This document shows, in pieces, positions 45,385-57,358 of a stretch of 64,000 nucleotides of DNA; position 1 is the first letter of the stretch, and each line of letters starts with the position of its first letter. A model generated the notes under the pieces. The model saw only the letters and a program-made list of their open reading frames with translations. It had not been told where the DNA came from and searched no databases. The translations under genes and the position numbers were made by a program. The DNA is from Mixophyes australis. Lineage: Eukaryota; Chordata; Amphibia; Anura; Limnodynastidae. The DNA lies in the NCBI GenBank assembly GCA_036250195.1, contig JAVHZZ010000003.1:40583835-40647834 (forward strand), written 5' to 3'.

Positions 45385-46400
45385 GGTAAGAATAAACTGA
45401 TAGTTTGATAGAATAAACTGATAGTTTGCCAGAATGAACTGATAGATTGATAGAATAAACTGATAGTTTGATAGAATGAACTGATAGTTTCATAGACTGA
45501 ACTAATAGTTTGACAGAATTAACTGATAGTTTGATAGAATGAACTGATAGTTTGAAGAATGAACTGATAGTTTGAAGAATGAACTGATAGTTTGATAGAC
45601 TGAACTGATAGTTTGACAGAATGAACTGATAGTTTGAAGAATGATCTGATAGTTTGATAGACTGAACTGATAGTTTGACAGAATTAACTGATAGTTTGAC
45701 AGAATTAACTGATAGTTTGACAGAATGAACTGATAGTTTGCAGAATGAACTGATAGTTTGAAGAATGAACTGATAGTTTGAAGAATGAACTGATAGTTTG
45801 AAGAATGAACTGATAGTTTGATAGACTGAACTGATAGTTTGAAGAATGAACTGATAGTTTGATAGACTGAACTGATAGTTTGAAGAATGAACTGATAGTT
45901 TGAAGAATGAACTGATAGTTTGAAGAATGAACTGATAGTTTGATAGACTGAACTGATAGTTTGAAGAATGATCTGATAGTTTGATAGACTGAACTGATAG
46001 TTTGACAGAATTAACTGATAGTTTGACAGAATTAACTGATAGTTTGACAGAATGAACTGATAGTTTGCAGAATGAACTGATAGTTTGAAGAATGAACTGA
46101 TAGTTTGAAGAATGAACTGATAGTTTGAAGAATGAACTGATAGTTTGATAGACTGAACTGATAGTTTGAAGAATGAACTGATAGTTTGATAGACTGAACT
46201 GATAGTTTGAAGAATGAACTGATAGTTTGAAGAATGAACTGATAGTTTGAAGAATGAACTGATAGTTTGATAGACTGAACTGATAGTTTGAAGAATGAAC
46301 TGATAGTTTGATAGACTGAACTGATAGTTTGGTAGAATGAACTCATTGTTTGATAGACTGAACGGATAGTTTGATAGAATGAACTGATAATTTGCTTTGT
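45385..46400. repeat. 20/22-bp minisatellite
   Basis: About 48 units of 'gaatgaactgatagtttgaa' or a 22-base variant with 'atagactgaactgatag'. A block of roughly 327 bases is repeated within the array: the unique variant 'atgatctgat' occurs at 45641 and 45968 in the same context. The long Ser/Gln/Tyr frame on the minus strand (45502-46449) is a by-product. Confidence 0.95.
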
Positions 46401-46409
46401 GTGATGGGA

Positions 46410-47090
46410 ATAAATTATCATGTAAAGGATGAAACTGTACTAATGACAAAGAATGATGAGAAATAATGAATGTATATTGAATACACTTATTGATATAGAA
46501 TAATGAGCATGAATTACTGAATGCAGAACAGACCTGTGTTAATCAAATAAAATACTGTGAATAAATGTTTGTACGTAAAAAGCATCTATGTTAATGATAT
46601 AGAACTATGGGAATTATTTACGGTGTTTAGAATACCCCCTGTGTTTATAATTATAATGCACATCATTTTTTATTCATTATTGTATATAGTATGCACTTCT
46701 ATTAATAATATAGAATGAGGGAAACAATTACTATATGTAGGATATACATCTGTTAATGATATAGGATGATGGTAATCAATATCTGTAGTGTTGATAATAA
46801 TATGATGGTAATTATTTATGTAGGATACACGTGTGTTAGTGATATAGAATAATGGAATAAATGACTGTGTATAGATTACCCTTGTGTTACAATTCAACTC
46901 TACCGGGCTATCAGTGTGATAAGGGCAATTATCTGGAAGGAATCCCAGACAGTTAGGGCAACCCTGAGAGTTACAGTTACATGGGGAAACTGTGCAGAGA
47001 CAAAAAGAGCCCGAGCATTTTACAAATCTGTGCTTGTATAATCTCTTGTATTAATAACATAGAATGACAGAAATTAATTGATGTATGTAG
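46410..47090. repeat. Decayed part of the 52-bp array
   Basis: Units can be followed by 'atatagaatgag', 'attactatatgtagg' and 'cacctgtgttaat'-like segments, but spacing and sequence are variable. It bridges the exon-proximal copies at 42391 and the better array starting near 47740. Confidence 0.7.
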
Positions 47091-47740
47091 GGGCTGACTG
47101 GTAGAGGGTGTCAGAGTAGGAGGAGCCTGCTGCCACCACTAGGCTCCTACACCGGCACCTAGAACTGCTTCCTTCTGGGTAACTTTCGCTGCTAGTGTAC
47201 TCCCTTACTGGGTAACTGGGTTGGTACCCCTGACCTTTTCCTTTAGATCAGGAATGCTGTAGATGGTTCCCCCTGGCCTATCACACTGGCCAGAGGGGCA
47301 AAGTAGCGGGCAGAGCGTTGGTACTGGAATGCTGGGTCCCAAAGATTAACATCAGGATGTGAGATGTTCTCTAAACTTGTACTTAACAAAATTTACACTA
47401 CTCTGTGATATCCTAATGTTGTTTCATTGTTCAGATCTTTCCTTCCACTTTAACAAGGCAGGATAACAGGTAAAGACACCCTGCTCTGTTTTCAGGCTAA
47501 AAAGATGTGATGGTCACTTCACATGAAAATAATTAATAAGCATGAGGCTTCCAATAGTAAAATTACAAAATTTTAATTTCCTCCCCTGGCACTGTTTCAG
47601 AAATAAATGCATTTCCTATACCGAAATACAACATAATATTAAAAAATCAGTACATTTGCAATTACATAAATTGGCGTCCTGAACTATTAATTTACATAAA
47701 TTTATACAATACGTTATTTATAAGTGATCCAGCCACAGTA
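47091..47740. mobile_element. Partial LTR-like element C
   Basis: Shares with 53686-54783 the segments 'acctagaactgcttccttct', 'gctggtaccc/ttggtacccctgacc', 'ttccccctggcctatcacac', 'gtagcgggcagagc', 'tacatttgcaattacataaa' and the end 'gtgatccagccaca'. The left end is truncated or replaced. Confidence 0.7.
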
Positions 47741-48683
47741 CCTATGTTATATATAGAATGATGGGAAATAATTACTTTATGCAGCATGCACCTTTGTTAT
47801 GTATAATATGATGGGAAATAATTATTGTTTGTAGATTGTAACTGTGTTATATATAGAATGATGGGAAATAATTACTGCATGTAGACTGTACCTGTGTTAT
47901 TTCTATAAAATGATGGAAAATAATTACTGCATGTAGAAAGCACCAGTGTTATTCATATAGAATGATGGGAAATAATTACTCTACAAAAAATGTATCTGTC
48001 TTAATTGTATAGCATGATGGCAAATAATTACGGTCTGTAGAATGCACCTGTGTTATTTATATAGAATGATGGGAAATAATTACTGTATGTAGAATGCACC
48101 TGTGTTATTTATTGAGAATGATGGGAAATAATTACTGCATGTAAAATGCACCTGTTTTATTTATATAGAATGATGGAAAATAATTATTGTCTGTAGAATT
48201 CATTTATGTTAGTTATATAGAATGGTGGAAAATAATTCCTATATGTAGAATGCACCTGTGTTAGTTATATAGAATGATGGGAAATAATGACTCCATGTAG
48301 AATGGACCTATGTTTGTTATATAGATAGATGGGATGGGAACAAAATACTGCATGTAGAAGGCACCTGTGTTATATATATATATATATATATAGAATGATG
48401 GAAAATAATGACTGTATGTGGAATGCACCTGTGTTAGTTATATTGAATGATGGGCAATAATAATTACTGCATGTAGAATACACATGTGTTACTTATATAG
48501 AATGATGGGAAATAATTACTGCATGTAGAGTGCACCTGTGTTATTTAAGTAGAATGATGGGAAATAATTACTGTTTGTAGAATTTATCTGTGTTACTTAT
48601 ATAGAATGATGGGAAATAATGACTGCATGTAGAGTGCACCTGTGTTATTTATGTAAAATGGTGGGAAATAACTGCTGCATGTG
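47741..48683 (+). repeat. 52-bp minisatellite, block 1
   Basis: About 18 units of consensus 'tagaatgatgggaaataatt' + 'actgcatgtagaatgcacct' + 'gtgttattta' + 'ta'. Similarity between units is high, with scattered changes. Confidence 0.95.
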
Positions 48684-50242
48684 CAGTCATGGTCAAAGGT
48701 ATTGAGAATGATACAAGTATTATTTTTTCACAAAGTCTGCTGCCTCAGTTTTATAATGGCAATTTGCATATACTTCAGAATGTTATGAAGAGTGCTCAGA
48801 TTGCAATTAATTTCAAAGTCCCTCTTTGTCATGACAATAAACTTTATCCCAAAAACAACATTATCACTGCATTTCAGCCCTGCTATTAGAGGCCCAGCTG
48901 ACCTCAGGTCAGTGATTCTCTTGCTAACACAAGTGAGAGTGTTGACAAGGACAAGGCTGGAGATCACTCTGTCATGCTGATTAAGTTAGAATAACAAACT
49001 GGAAGCTTTAGAAGGAGGGTGGTGCTTGAAATCATTGTTCTTCGTCTGTTAACCATGGTTATCTGCACAGAAACACGAGCAGTCATCATTGCTTTGCACA
49101 AAAAGGGCTTCACAGGCAAGGATATTGCTGCTAGTAAGATTGCACCTAAATCAACCATTTATCGAATCCTCAAGAACTTCAAGTAGAGAGAGTCAATAGT
49201 TGTGAAGAAGGCTTCAGGGTGCCCAAGAGCGTCCAGTAAGTGCCAGGACCGTCTTGTAAAGTTGATTCAGCTGCGGGATCGGGCACCACCAGTGCTGAGC
49301 TTGCTCAGGAATGGCAGCAGGCAGGTGTGAGTGCATCTGCACGCACAGTGAGGCGAAGACTTTTAGAGGATGGCCTGGTGTCAAGAAGGCCAACAAAGAA
49401 GTCACTTCTCTCCAGGAAAAACATCAGGGACAGACTGATATTCTGTAAAAGTTACAGGTATTGGACTGCTGAGGACTGGGGTAAAGTAATCTCCTATGAT
49501 GAATCCCCTTTCAGATTGTTTGGGGCATCTGGAAAAACGCTTGTCCGGAGAAGGAAATGTGAGCGCCACCATCAGTCCTGTGTCATGCCAACAGTAAAGC
49601 ATCCTGACACCATTCATGTGTGGGGTTGCTTCTCAGCCAAGGGAGTGGGCTCACTCACAATTTTGCTCAGACATGAATAAAGAATGGCACCAAAACATCC
49701 TCCAAGAGCAACTTCTCCCAACCATCCAAGAACAGTTTGATGATGAACAATGCCTTTTCCAGCATGATGGAGCACCTTGCCATAAAAGTGAAAACTAAGT
49801 GGCTCAGGGCCCAAAACATCGAAATTTTGGGTCCATCGAAATTTTTGGGTCCACTCCCCAGACCTTAATCCCACTTGAGAATTTCTGGTCAATCCTCAAG
49901 TGGGGGGGTGGACAAACAAGAACCCACAAATTCTGACAAACTCCAAGCATTGATTAGGCAAGAATGGGCTGCCATCAGTCAGTATGTGGCCCAGAAGTTG
50001 ATTGACAGCATGCCTAGGTGAATTGCAGAGGTCTTCAAAAAGAAGGGTCAACACTGCAAATATTGACTCTTTGCATAAACTTAATGTAATTAACAATAAA
50101 AGCCTTTGACACTTATGAAATGCTTGTCAGTTTACTTCAGTATACCATAGCAACATCTGACAAAAAGGTCTAAAAACAATTAAGCAGCAACCTTTGTGAA
50201 AACCAATACTTGTGTCATTCTCAAAACTTTTGCCCATGACTG
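48684..50242 (+). mobile_element. Tc1-like DNA transposon, nearly full length
   Basis: Ends CAGTCATGGTCAAAGGTATT and the inverse of AACTTTTGCCCATGACTG form long terminal repeats ('gagaatgatacaagtatt' with 'aatacttgtgtcattctc'). The right flank is TA and the left TG, a mutated TA. Removing the element restores the 52-bp unit exactly at its 'gcatgTAgaatgc' position. The interior holds a broken transposase gene. Confidence 0.95.
49055..50090 (+). pseudogene. Tc1-like transposase, broken
   Basis: This would encode a Tc1-type DD34E transposase, about 340 residues in intact relatives, which cuts and pastes its element at TA sites. The N-terminal paired-type helix-turn-helix reads ALHKKGFTGKDIAASKIAPK before a stop at about 49184. 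The frame 49240-49680 carries a second HTH block (SASARTVRRRLLEDGLVSRR) and VISYDESPFRLFG with the first Asp. A different frame (49616-49798) has CLFQHDGAPCHK with the second Asp. IPLENFWSILK near 49868 has the Glu. All three catalytic residues are still readable but separated by frameshifts and stops, so it is inactive. Confidence 0.92.
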
Positions 50243-50244
50243 TA

Positions 50245-50480
50245 CAATGCACCTTTGTTAGTTAAATTGAATGAGTAGAAGTAATTTCTGCATGTAGAAT
50301 GCACCCGTGTTATTTATATGGAATAATGGGAAATAATTACTATTTGTAGAATTAATCTGTGTTACTTATATATAATGATGGGAAATAATTACTGTATATA
50401 GAATGCACCTGTGCTAATTGTATGTCATGACGGGAACTATTTGCTGCATGTGGGATGCACCTGTGTTAGTTATATTGAAT
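50245..50480 (+). repeat. 52-bp minisatellite, block 2
   Basis: Four to five units between the Tc1-like element and the hAT relic, resuming in phase after the Tc1 insertion. Confidence 0.92.
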
Positions 50481-53373
50481 GACACAGAGGCAGGAGGGGT
50501 GGCAGTGTTCTTGTCAGTCTTCAGTGACATTGCTATCTGCAATTGCTTACACAGAAAGAGGAGCAAGGCAGTGTTCTTGTCCCTCTCAAGTCTCCGGTGA
50601 CATTGCTCAGTGCCATTGCTCACACAGAAAAATTTCATGTGTAAAAGCGGAGCTGTAAAAAACAGTAAGACAGTAGAAGAAACTGTATGTTTGGAAATGG
50701 CATAAATCCCTGAGGAGAGTCCATTCACGAGTGGTATGTGTAATCCTGACCTGTCTGATGGTGTACCCATAAAGAAGGTCCCTTTCAGCATTTGTGCAGA
50801 TGTGTGCCTGAACAGCTGAGTGTAGCCGGTGATACACAAATTGAGGAAGTCACTTTGGAATTGCAACAGAATGTGGGTGATGTGGGTGATGTTTGTGTAG
50901 ATGACGAGGGCGCTAATGAGGATGTTGATGAGGATGATGTTGTTTGTGTAAGTCCTGCAGATCTTGCACATGATAAGAAGAAGGCCATTGTCATGCCTGG
51001 GCATAAGAGTAAAAAATCCACCTCCTATGTGTGAAATTATTTTTACCCAAATCGTGACAACAGTTGTCTAGCCATTTGTAGTGTTTGTAAAGCCACAGTA
51101 AGTAGAGGTAAGGATCTTAACCATCTAGGAACCTCATCCATGTTACGCCATTTGAAGAGAGTTCATATGAAGCTTTTGGGAAAACCAGAAACTTCTGCTA
51201 AAAAAATAACAACAAGCAGTCCAGCATCAGCTAGGACCCTTCTCTCAGCTAGATCCCGACACCTGCAATCTACACCCACAACACCATCCTCAGCAATATC
51301 CTCAGTAGCGATCGGAGTTAGTCCTGCATCCAAGTTGCTAAGGCAGCTCCACTATCATGGATTACTCAGAAGAATACTTGAGCGTTAGTCCCACTGCTGC
51401 TGCTGCTGCTGGGGGTGGATCTTCATCCCAGAAGCAGACCAAGAAGAAGACTACTAGTAATTTACAACAATTGACTGTTAAACAATCCTTTGCAAGAGGA
51501 AGCAAGTATGACAGCTGTCACCCAGTCGCAAAGCAGATCACAGGCGCCATGGCGTTTATACTAGTATCAGATCTGCTTCCAATATCCACAATTAATGCAG
51601 CTGGTTTAAGACAGTTATATAAGGTCCTGTGCCCCTGTTACCAAATTCCATCACAACACTATTTTACTACAAAGGCAACTCCTCACCTCTATCAGAAGGT
51701 TTGATAAAATGTAATTATTGGTCTACAAAATTTCCTTCTACTCACTGTACTAGTCTTAACCACAGATATGTGGACAAGCGGAACTGGGCAAACTAAAGAT
51801 TATATGACTGACAGCCCAATGGGTTGATGAATCGCCTTCGGCAGCAGGGACAGCAGCAGCATCTAACAAACAATGTCGGATTTTTCAAAGGCAGGCTACT
51901 CTGTTTATCACCAGCTTCACTAAGAGACATTCCGCTGACAACCTGTTAGAAAAACTAAGGGATGTCATTGCAACATGGCTTATCCTGCTTGGACTCTCCT
52001 GAAGATATGCGATTTCTGATTACGCCACCAATATTGTGAGAGCATTACAGCTGCGTGAATTCCATCACATTCCCTGTTTTGCTCACACAATCAACTTGGT
52101 GGTATCAAAAACTTCAGCCACAAAAGTGGTAGTCCTTGTCACTTTTGTTAAACTGTACATGTCCATTTTAACATATTTCCAAGGACAATTCCATCTTGCA
52201 CTGTTTGACATTTAGGCATTGGTCTATCAGCTTGTGTAACCTGAAAATTCAGGTGTTAACAGTATTATTAGGTCGCCAATTCACATGGTAGACAGCATGA
52301 TTAGGTAGACTATTCAAATGTGGACAGTATTATTGTAAGGCTAGTGATATGGTTAAGGACAGGTCTAGAGACAGGGATAGGGACAGGTGTAGTGATAGGT
52401 ACTGGTGTAGACATAGGGCCAGGTATAGGAATAATGATAGGGGGTAGGGATAAGGATAGGGCTAGGTATAGGAATAGGAATAGGGACAGGGCAGTTGTTG
52501 TCAATGTATTGTCGACTTTATAACCTTGTCTAGTCTGCTGCCCATCAATCATATTATGTCAATCCTACATAAGGGTGGGTGGGAGTTACCAAGGACAATT
52601 CCATCTTGCACCACTTTTCTGCCACTGTTGTGTGGCAATGTTTCATAGACGTGCTATGGACTGCTGTGTGTTTGTGCCTTTGCTCTGTTGTTTAGTATCC
52701 AGCCAGGTCACTGCAGTCTTTGGTCGAAAGTGGAGGAAAATAATATTGTGACCTGTGAGGTGGTCAAAATTGACTGGAAATGAATGGAAATTAGTATTAT
52801 TGAGGTTAATAATAATGTAGGAAGAAAAAAAAAAGCCAAATTTAGTGATTTTAGCATATTTTAGCAATTTTTAAAAAAAATACAGAACCAAAACCAAAAC
52901 ACATGAGGGCGGTTTTGCCAAAACCAAAACACATGAGGGCGGTTTTGCCAAAACCAAAACACGAAGTTAATACAAATCCAAAACCAAAACAAAAACACAG
53001 GGGTCAGTGAGCATTCCTATCTATGATCTCTCGTGGTATCAGCTGCTTGAATTCTGCAGTCTTACAGTTCATTGACAGCACTGTTAGCTTAGCTGCCTTA
53101 AACCCATTGGTAGCTTGTTTTGTGGAGGCCCAAACAAACCAAGAACTTCAAAAGTGTCACTCCTTGTAGCTAAACTGCTTGGTTTGTTAAACTGTACCTG
53201 CTACCCCTCCCGTTTCTGTGTGAGTTTGTTAAACCTTTTTAAAATATTAACATTTTAGCAATTTTTAATAAAAATAAAAACATCCAAAACCAAAACACGT
53301 GAGGCGGTTTTGTCAAAACCAAAACACAAAGTTAATAGAGATCCAAAACCAAAACCAAAACACGGGGGGAACA
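50481..53373 (+). mobile_element. hAT transposon relic
   Basis: Insertion in the 52-bp array with a decayed hAT transposase gene, an inner 'gggacagg/gataggg' repeat tract (52330-52500), and two successive copies of the 3' end. These have 'aaaaccaaaacac' repeats ending near 53020 and 53370. The first 3' end matches 32735-33078. The terminal repeat is seen on the right ('gtcagtgagcattcctat' and 'gggggaacatctatag'); the left end was not identified. Confidence 0.75.
50800..52215 (+). pseudogene. hAT (BED-finger) transposase, broken
   Basis: The order of recognisable parts is that of hAT transposases. An acidic leader is followed by a BED zinc finger (NYFYPNRDNSCLAICSVCKA, ending in HLKRVH, about 51034-51165). 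A Ser/Thr-rich linker and FARGSKYDSCHPVAKQITGA and LYKVLCPCYQIPSQHYF follow (about 51490-51670). Next come LTTDMWTSGTGQTKDYM (about 51760-51810) and DYATNIVRALQLREFHHIPC plus FAHTINLVV (about 52017-52105). The C-terminal dimerisation region is missing. Several stops and frameshifts make it nonfunctional. No host domestication is suggested. Confidence 0.82.
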
Positions 53374-53685
53374 TCTATAGAAATAATGACTGTATGTAGA
53401 ATGGACCATGTTAGTTATATAAAATGATGGGAATTACTTACTGTATGCAGAATGCACCTGTCTTATTTGTATAGAATGATGGGAAATAAATACTGCATGT
53501 AGAGTGCACCTGTGTTAGTTATATAAAATAAAGAGAAATAATTTCTCTATGTAGAATGTACGTGTGTTAGTTATAGTGAATGATGGTAATTATTTACTGT
53601 ATGTAGAGTACACCTTTGTTATTTATATAGAATGATGAAAAATAATAACTGAATGTAGAATGCACCTGTGTTATTTATATAGTGT
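53374..53685 (+). repeat. 52-bp minisatellite, block 3
   Basis: About six units between the hAT relic and the LTR-like element. Confidence 0.93.
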
Positions 53686-54783
53686 GATAGGATGGACCTC
53701 CTTTGCCACCCAGTCTGTTGTGCTCTTGGGGACCGGATGGGCTAGCCTTGCCACCATCCCCTCTTTCTTTATCCCAAATGCGTCCTCTCACCGCAGTAGG
53801 AGGGACTTTTGCTGCTGCCAGCAAGAGTCTTCTTAGTGGCACCTAGGACCGCGTCCTTCTGGGTAAGTCTCACTGCTAGTGTACCCCCTTGCTGGTACAC
53901 CTTGGCTGGTACCCCTGACCTCTTTCCCTCAGATCTGGGTTGCTGTGGATGATTCCCCCTGGCCTATCACACTTTCCATAGCTGCAGGTAGCGGGCAGAG
54001 CTTTGGTACTAGAATCCTGGGTCCCAACCTCAGAGCAGCCGGATAACGGATTAGATGTAGTCTAATCTGCAAGTCACAAGAATTATAGCAGGGCAAATAG
54101 TCGTCAAAGCAGGATCTTGAAGCAGAGATGTTTTATTAGATCAAGTGTACTAATAAGGACAGTTACATACACTAGTTTCAGGTACTAGTGATATCCAGAA
54201 GTACAGATGGCATAACATATTTCAGTGTAAAATACAATTTTGGACACTACCTTGGCAGGAGGTAATCTAGCCTTCTGCCCCCCCCCCCCCCCTCCCTCCC
54301 CCTCCCACCATTCCAGACTGATTCATGCAGCCTGCATGTGAAACAGTCTGGAGGGGATTAACACCTTTTTACTTAGCTACTAGCGGCGCCACTACATCTG
54401 AGATTTTTTATTAAATGCTTATCATCCAGATATCACATTTCTATAATCTTACTTTGAACGCAATTTTGCTTGCAAAATTCACATTCATATGTGCTCTTTT
54501 GCATAGGCAGTCTGCCAGAAAGTATAATAATATCCACCTGTCATTCAGACTGAACAGACGTTTTGGTCACTGAGCGATGAAAAGGTCTAATTGACATGAG
54601 ATTACCTGTCTCTAGACAGTTGTAACCTCAAACATGACATACTGTCTCAGAAGTCCGTACATTTCCATAGAAAACACATACCACTATAAAAGGATAAGTA
54701 CATTTGCAATGATATAAAGAAGTGCATTGCACTCATAATTAAAATAAATATCTTCAATAATTTTTTACTATGTGATCCAGCCA
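53686..54783. mobile_element. LTR-like element D, 1.1 kb
   Basis: Begins TGTGATAGGATGGACC and ends GTGATCCAGCCACA, so TG...CA with short inverted ends. Flanking 'tatag' and 'tttag' could be a 5-bp duplication with one mismatch. Includes a C-tract at 54281-54294. A relative is at 47091-47740. No coding sequence, so it is best read as a solo LTR. Confidence 0.6.
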
Positions 54784-56665
54784 CATTTAGAATGATGGGA
54801 AATAATGACTATACGTGGACTGCACCTGTGTTATTTACATAGAATGTTAGGAAATAGTATACGTTGAATGCACCTGTGCTAGTTATATAGAATAATGGGA
54901 AATAATTCCTGTATGTAGAATGCACCTGTGTTATTTATATAGAATAATGGGAAATAATTCCTGTATGTAGAATACACCTGTGTTGTTTATATAGAATGAT
55001 GGGAAATAATTACTGCATGTAGAATGCACCTGCGTTATTTATATAGAATAATGGGAAATAATTCCTGTATGTAGAATGCACCTGTGTTATTTATATAGAA
55101 TGATGGGAAATAATTACTGCATGTAGAATGCACCTGCGTTATTTATATAGAATGATGGTAGATAATTACTACATGTAGAATGCACCTGTGGTATTTTTCT
55201 AGAATGATGGGAAAAAAATACTGCATGTAGAATACACGAGTGTTATTTATATAGAATGATGGGAAACAGTAACTGTATGTAGAATGCACCTGTGCTAGTT
55301 ATATAGAATGATGGGAAATAAATACCGCATGTAGAGTGCACCCAAGTTACTTATATTGAATGATGTGAAATAAAAACTGAATGTAGAATGCACCTGTGCT
55401 AGTTATATAGAATGATGGGAAATAATAGCTGTACGTAGAATGCACCTGTGTTACTTATATAGAATGATGGGAAATTATAACTGTACGTAGAATGCACCTA
55501 TGCTAGTTATATAGTATGATGGGAAATAATTACTGCATGTAGAATGCTCCTGCTTTAATTATATAGAATGATGGGAAATAATTACTACATGTAGAGTGCA
55601 CCTGTGTTATTTTTCTAGAATGATGGGAGAAAATTACTGCATGTAGAATGCACAAGTGTTATTTATATTGAATGATGGAAATAATAACTGCATATAGAAT
55701 GTACCTGTGCTAGTTATATAGAATGATGGGAAATAAATATTGCACGTAGAATGCACCTGTGTTAATTATATAGAATGGTGGGAAAAATTAACTGTATGTA
55801 GAATGCACCTATGCTAGTTATATAGTATGATGGGAAATAATAACCGCATGTAGAATGCTCCTGTCTTAATTATATAGAATGTTGTGAAATAATTATTGCA
55901 GGTAGATTGCACCTGTTTTAGTTATATAGAATGATGAGAAATAATTACTGCAGGTAGAATGCACCTGTGGTACTTATATAGAATGATGGGAAATAATTAC
56001 TACATGGAGAGTGCACCTGTGTTAGCTATATTGAATGGTCGGAAATAAATACCATATGTAGAATGCACCTATGTTATTTATATGGAATGATGGGAAATAA
56101 TTACTACATGGAGAGTGCACCTGTGTTATTTATATAGAATGATGGAAATAATAACTGCATATAGAATGTACCTGTGCTAGTTATATAGAATGATGGGAAA
56201 TAAATATTGCACGTAGAATGCACCTGTGTTAATTATATAGAATGGTGGGAAAAATTAACTGTATGTAGAATGCACCTATGCTAGTTATATAGTATGATGG
56301 AAAAATAATAACCGCATGTAGAATGCTCCTGTCTTAATTATATAGAATGTTGTGAAATAATTATTGCAGGTAGATTGCACCTGTTTTAGTTATATAGAAT
56401 GATGAGAAATAATTACTGCAGGTAGAATGCACCTGTGGTACTTATATAGAATGATGGGAAATAATTACTACATGGAGAGTGCACCTGTGTTATTTATATG
56501 GAATGATGGGAAATAAATACTGCATGTAGAGTGCACCTGTGTTAGTTATATAGAATGATGAAAAGAATTACTTCATGTAGAATGCACCTGTGTTAGTTAC
56601 ATAGATTTATGGGAAATAATTACTGCATGTAAAATGCACCTCTGCTAGTTATATAGAATGATGGG
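54784..56665 (+). repeat. 52-bp minisatellite, block 4 (largest)
   Basis: About 36 uninterrupted units. A stretch of about 350 bases starting at 55674 recurs at 56141, an offset of 467 bases or nine units, with the same rare variants ('aactgcatatagaatgtacc', 'attgcacgtagaatgcacc', 'ttgtgaaataattattgcag'). Confidence 0.97.
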
Positions 56666-57100
56666 CAGGGCCGGATTAACGGAATGGAGGCCCCTGGGCT
56701 AATGGGGCCCCCATTCCCCCGTGAGGCCCCCCCTCATTAGCAGCCTGGCCCCCCTGTTAGCCGACCGCTCCCCCCCCTCCCCTCCTCCCTCCCCTCCAAG
56801 CGCTTACCTTCTCCTCTCCTGTCACTGCAGTCCTCCTTCCTACTGCAGTCCTCCTTCCGCGGCGCGCTGTAAGCTCCTTACTGAGGAGATCTCGTGACAC
56901 TCTCGCGAGATCTCCTCAGTAAGGAGATTACTGAGCGCCGGAGAAGGAGGACTGAAGTGACAGAGCTCAGCATTGATCGGGCCGGGGGCGCCCCCGCCCC
57001 CGTCCCGATCAATACCTCTGCTGAACTCTGTCAAGGGCCCCTTGGATGCCCGAGGCCCCTGGGCTGTAGCCCAGTTAGACCTCGGGTTAATCCGGCCCTG
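56666..57100. mobile_element. GC-rich hAT MITE in the array
   Basis: Ends CAGGGCCGGATTAACGG and the inverse of GGGTTAATCCGGCCCTG. The flanks are ATGATGGG on both sides (56658-56665 and 57101-57108), a perfect 8-bp duplication taken from the array unit. Inside are 'cgtgacactctcgcgagatc' and mirrored 'ctccttactgaggagatctcg' arms. No transposase. Confidence 0.93.
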
Positions 57101-57265
57101 ATGATGGGAAATAAATACCGTATGAAGAATGCACCTGTGTTAGTTATATACAATGATGGGAAATAAATACTGCATGTAGAGTGCACCTGTGTTAGTTATA
57201 TAGAATTATGGGAAATAATTACTGCATGTAAAATGCACCTCTGCTAGTTATATAGAATGATGGGC
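57101..57265 (+). repeat. 52-bp minisatellite, block 5
   Basis: Three units between two copies of the hAT MITE. The unit before the second copy carries the same variants as the unit before the first. Confidence 0.93.
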
Positions 57266-57358
57266 AGGGCTGGATTAACGGAATGGACGCCCCTGGGCTA
57301 ATGGGGCCCCCATTCCCCCGTGAGGGCCCCCCCCCCCATTAGCAGCCTGGCCGCCCTG
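57266..57358. mobile_element. Truncated duplicate of the hAT MITE
   Basis: The first about 90 bases match the start of 56666-57100 ('cagggctggattaacggaat', 'gggctaatggggcccccatt', 'cattagcagcctgg'). It then returns abruptly to array sequence at 'ggaaataattactgc'. Its left flank is the same as that of the full copy, so it arose by duplication of array plus element rather than by a new insertion. Confidence 0.85.

Noticed and set aside
45502..46449. 315-codon minus-strand frame
   Set aside because: It is a repetitive Ser/Gln/Tyr/Phe translation of the 20/22-bp minisatellite, with no domain and no coding signature.
50800..52215. A domesticated ZBED-like host gene
   Set aside because: The BED finger and hAT core are separated by stops and frameshifts, and the sequence sits within a transposon inserted in a satellite. 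A relic is the simpler reading.
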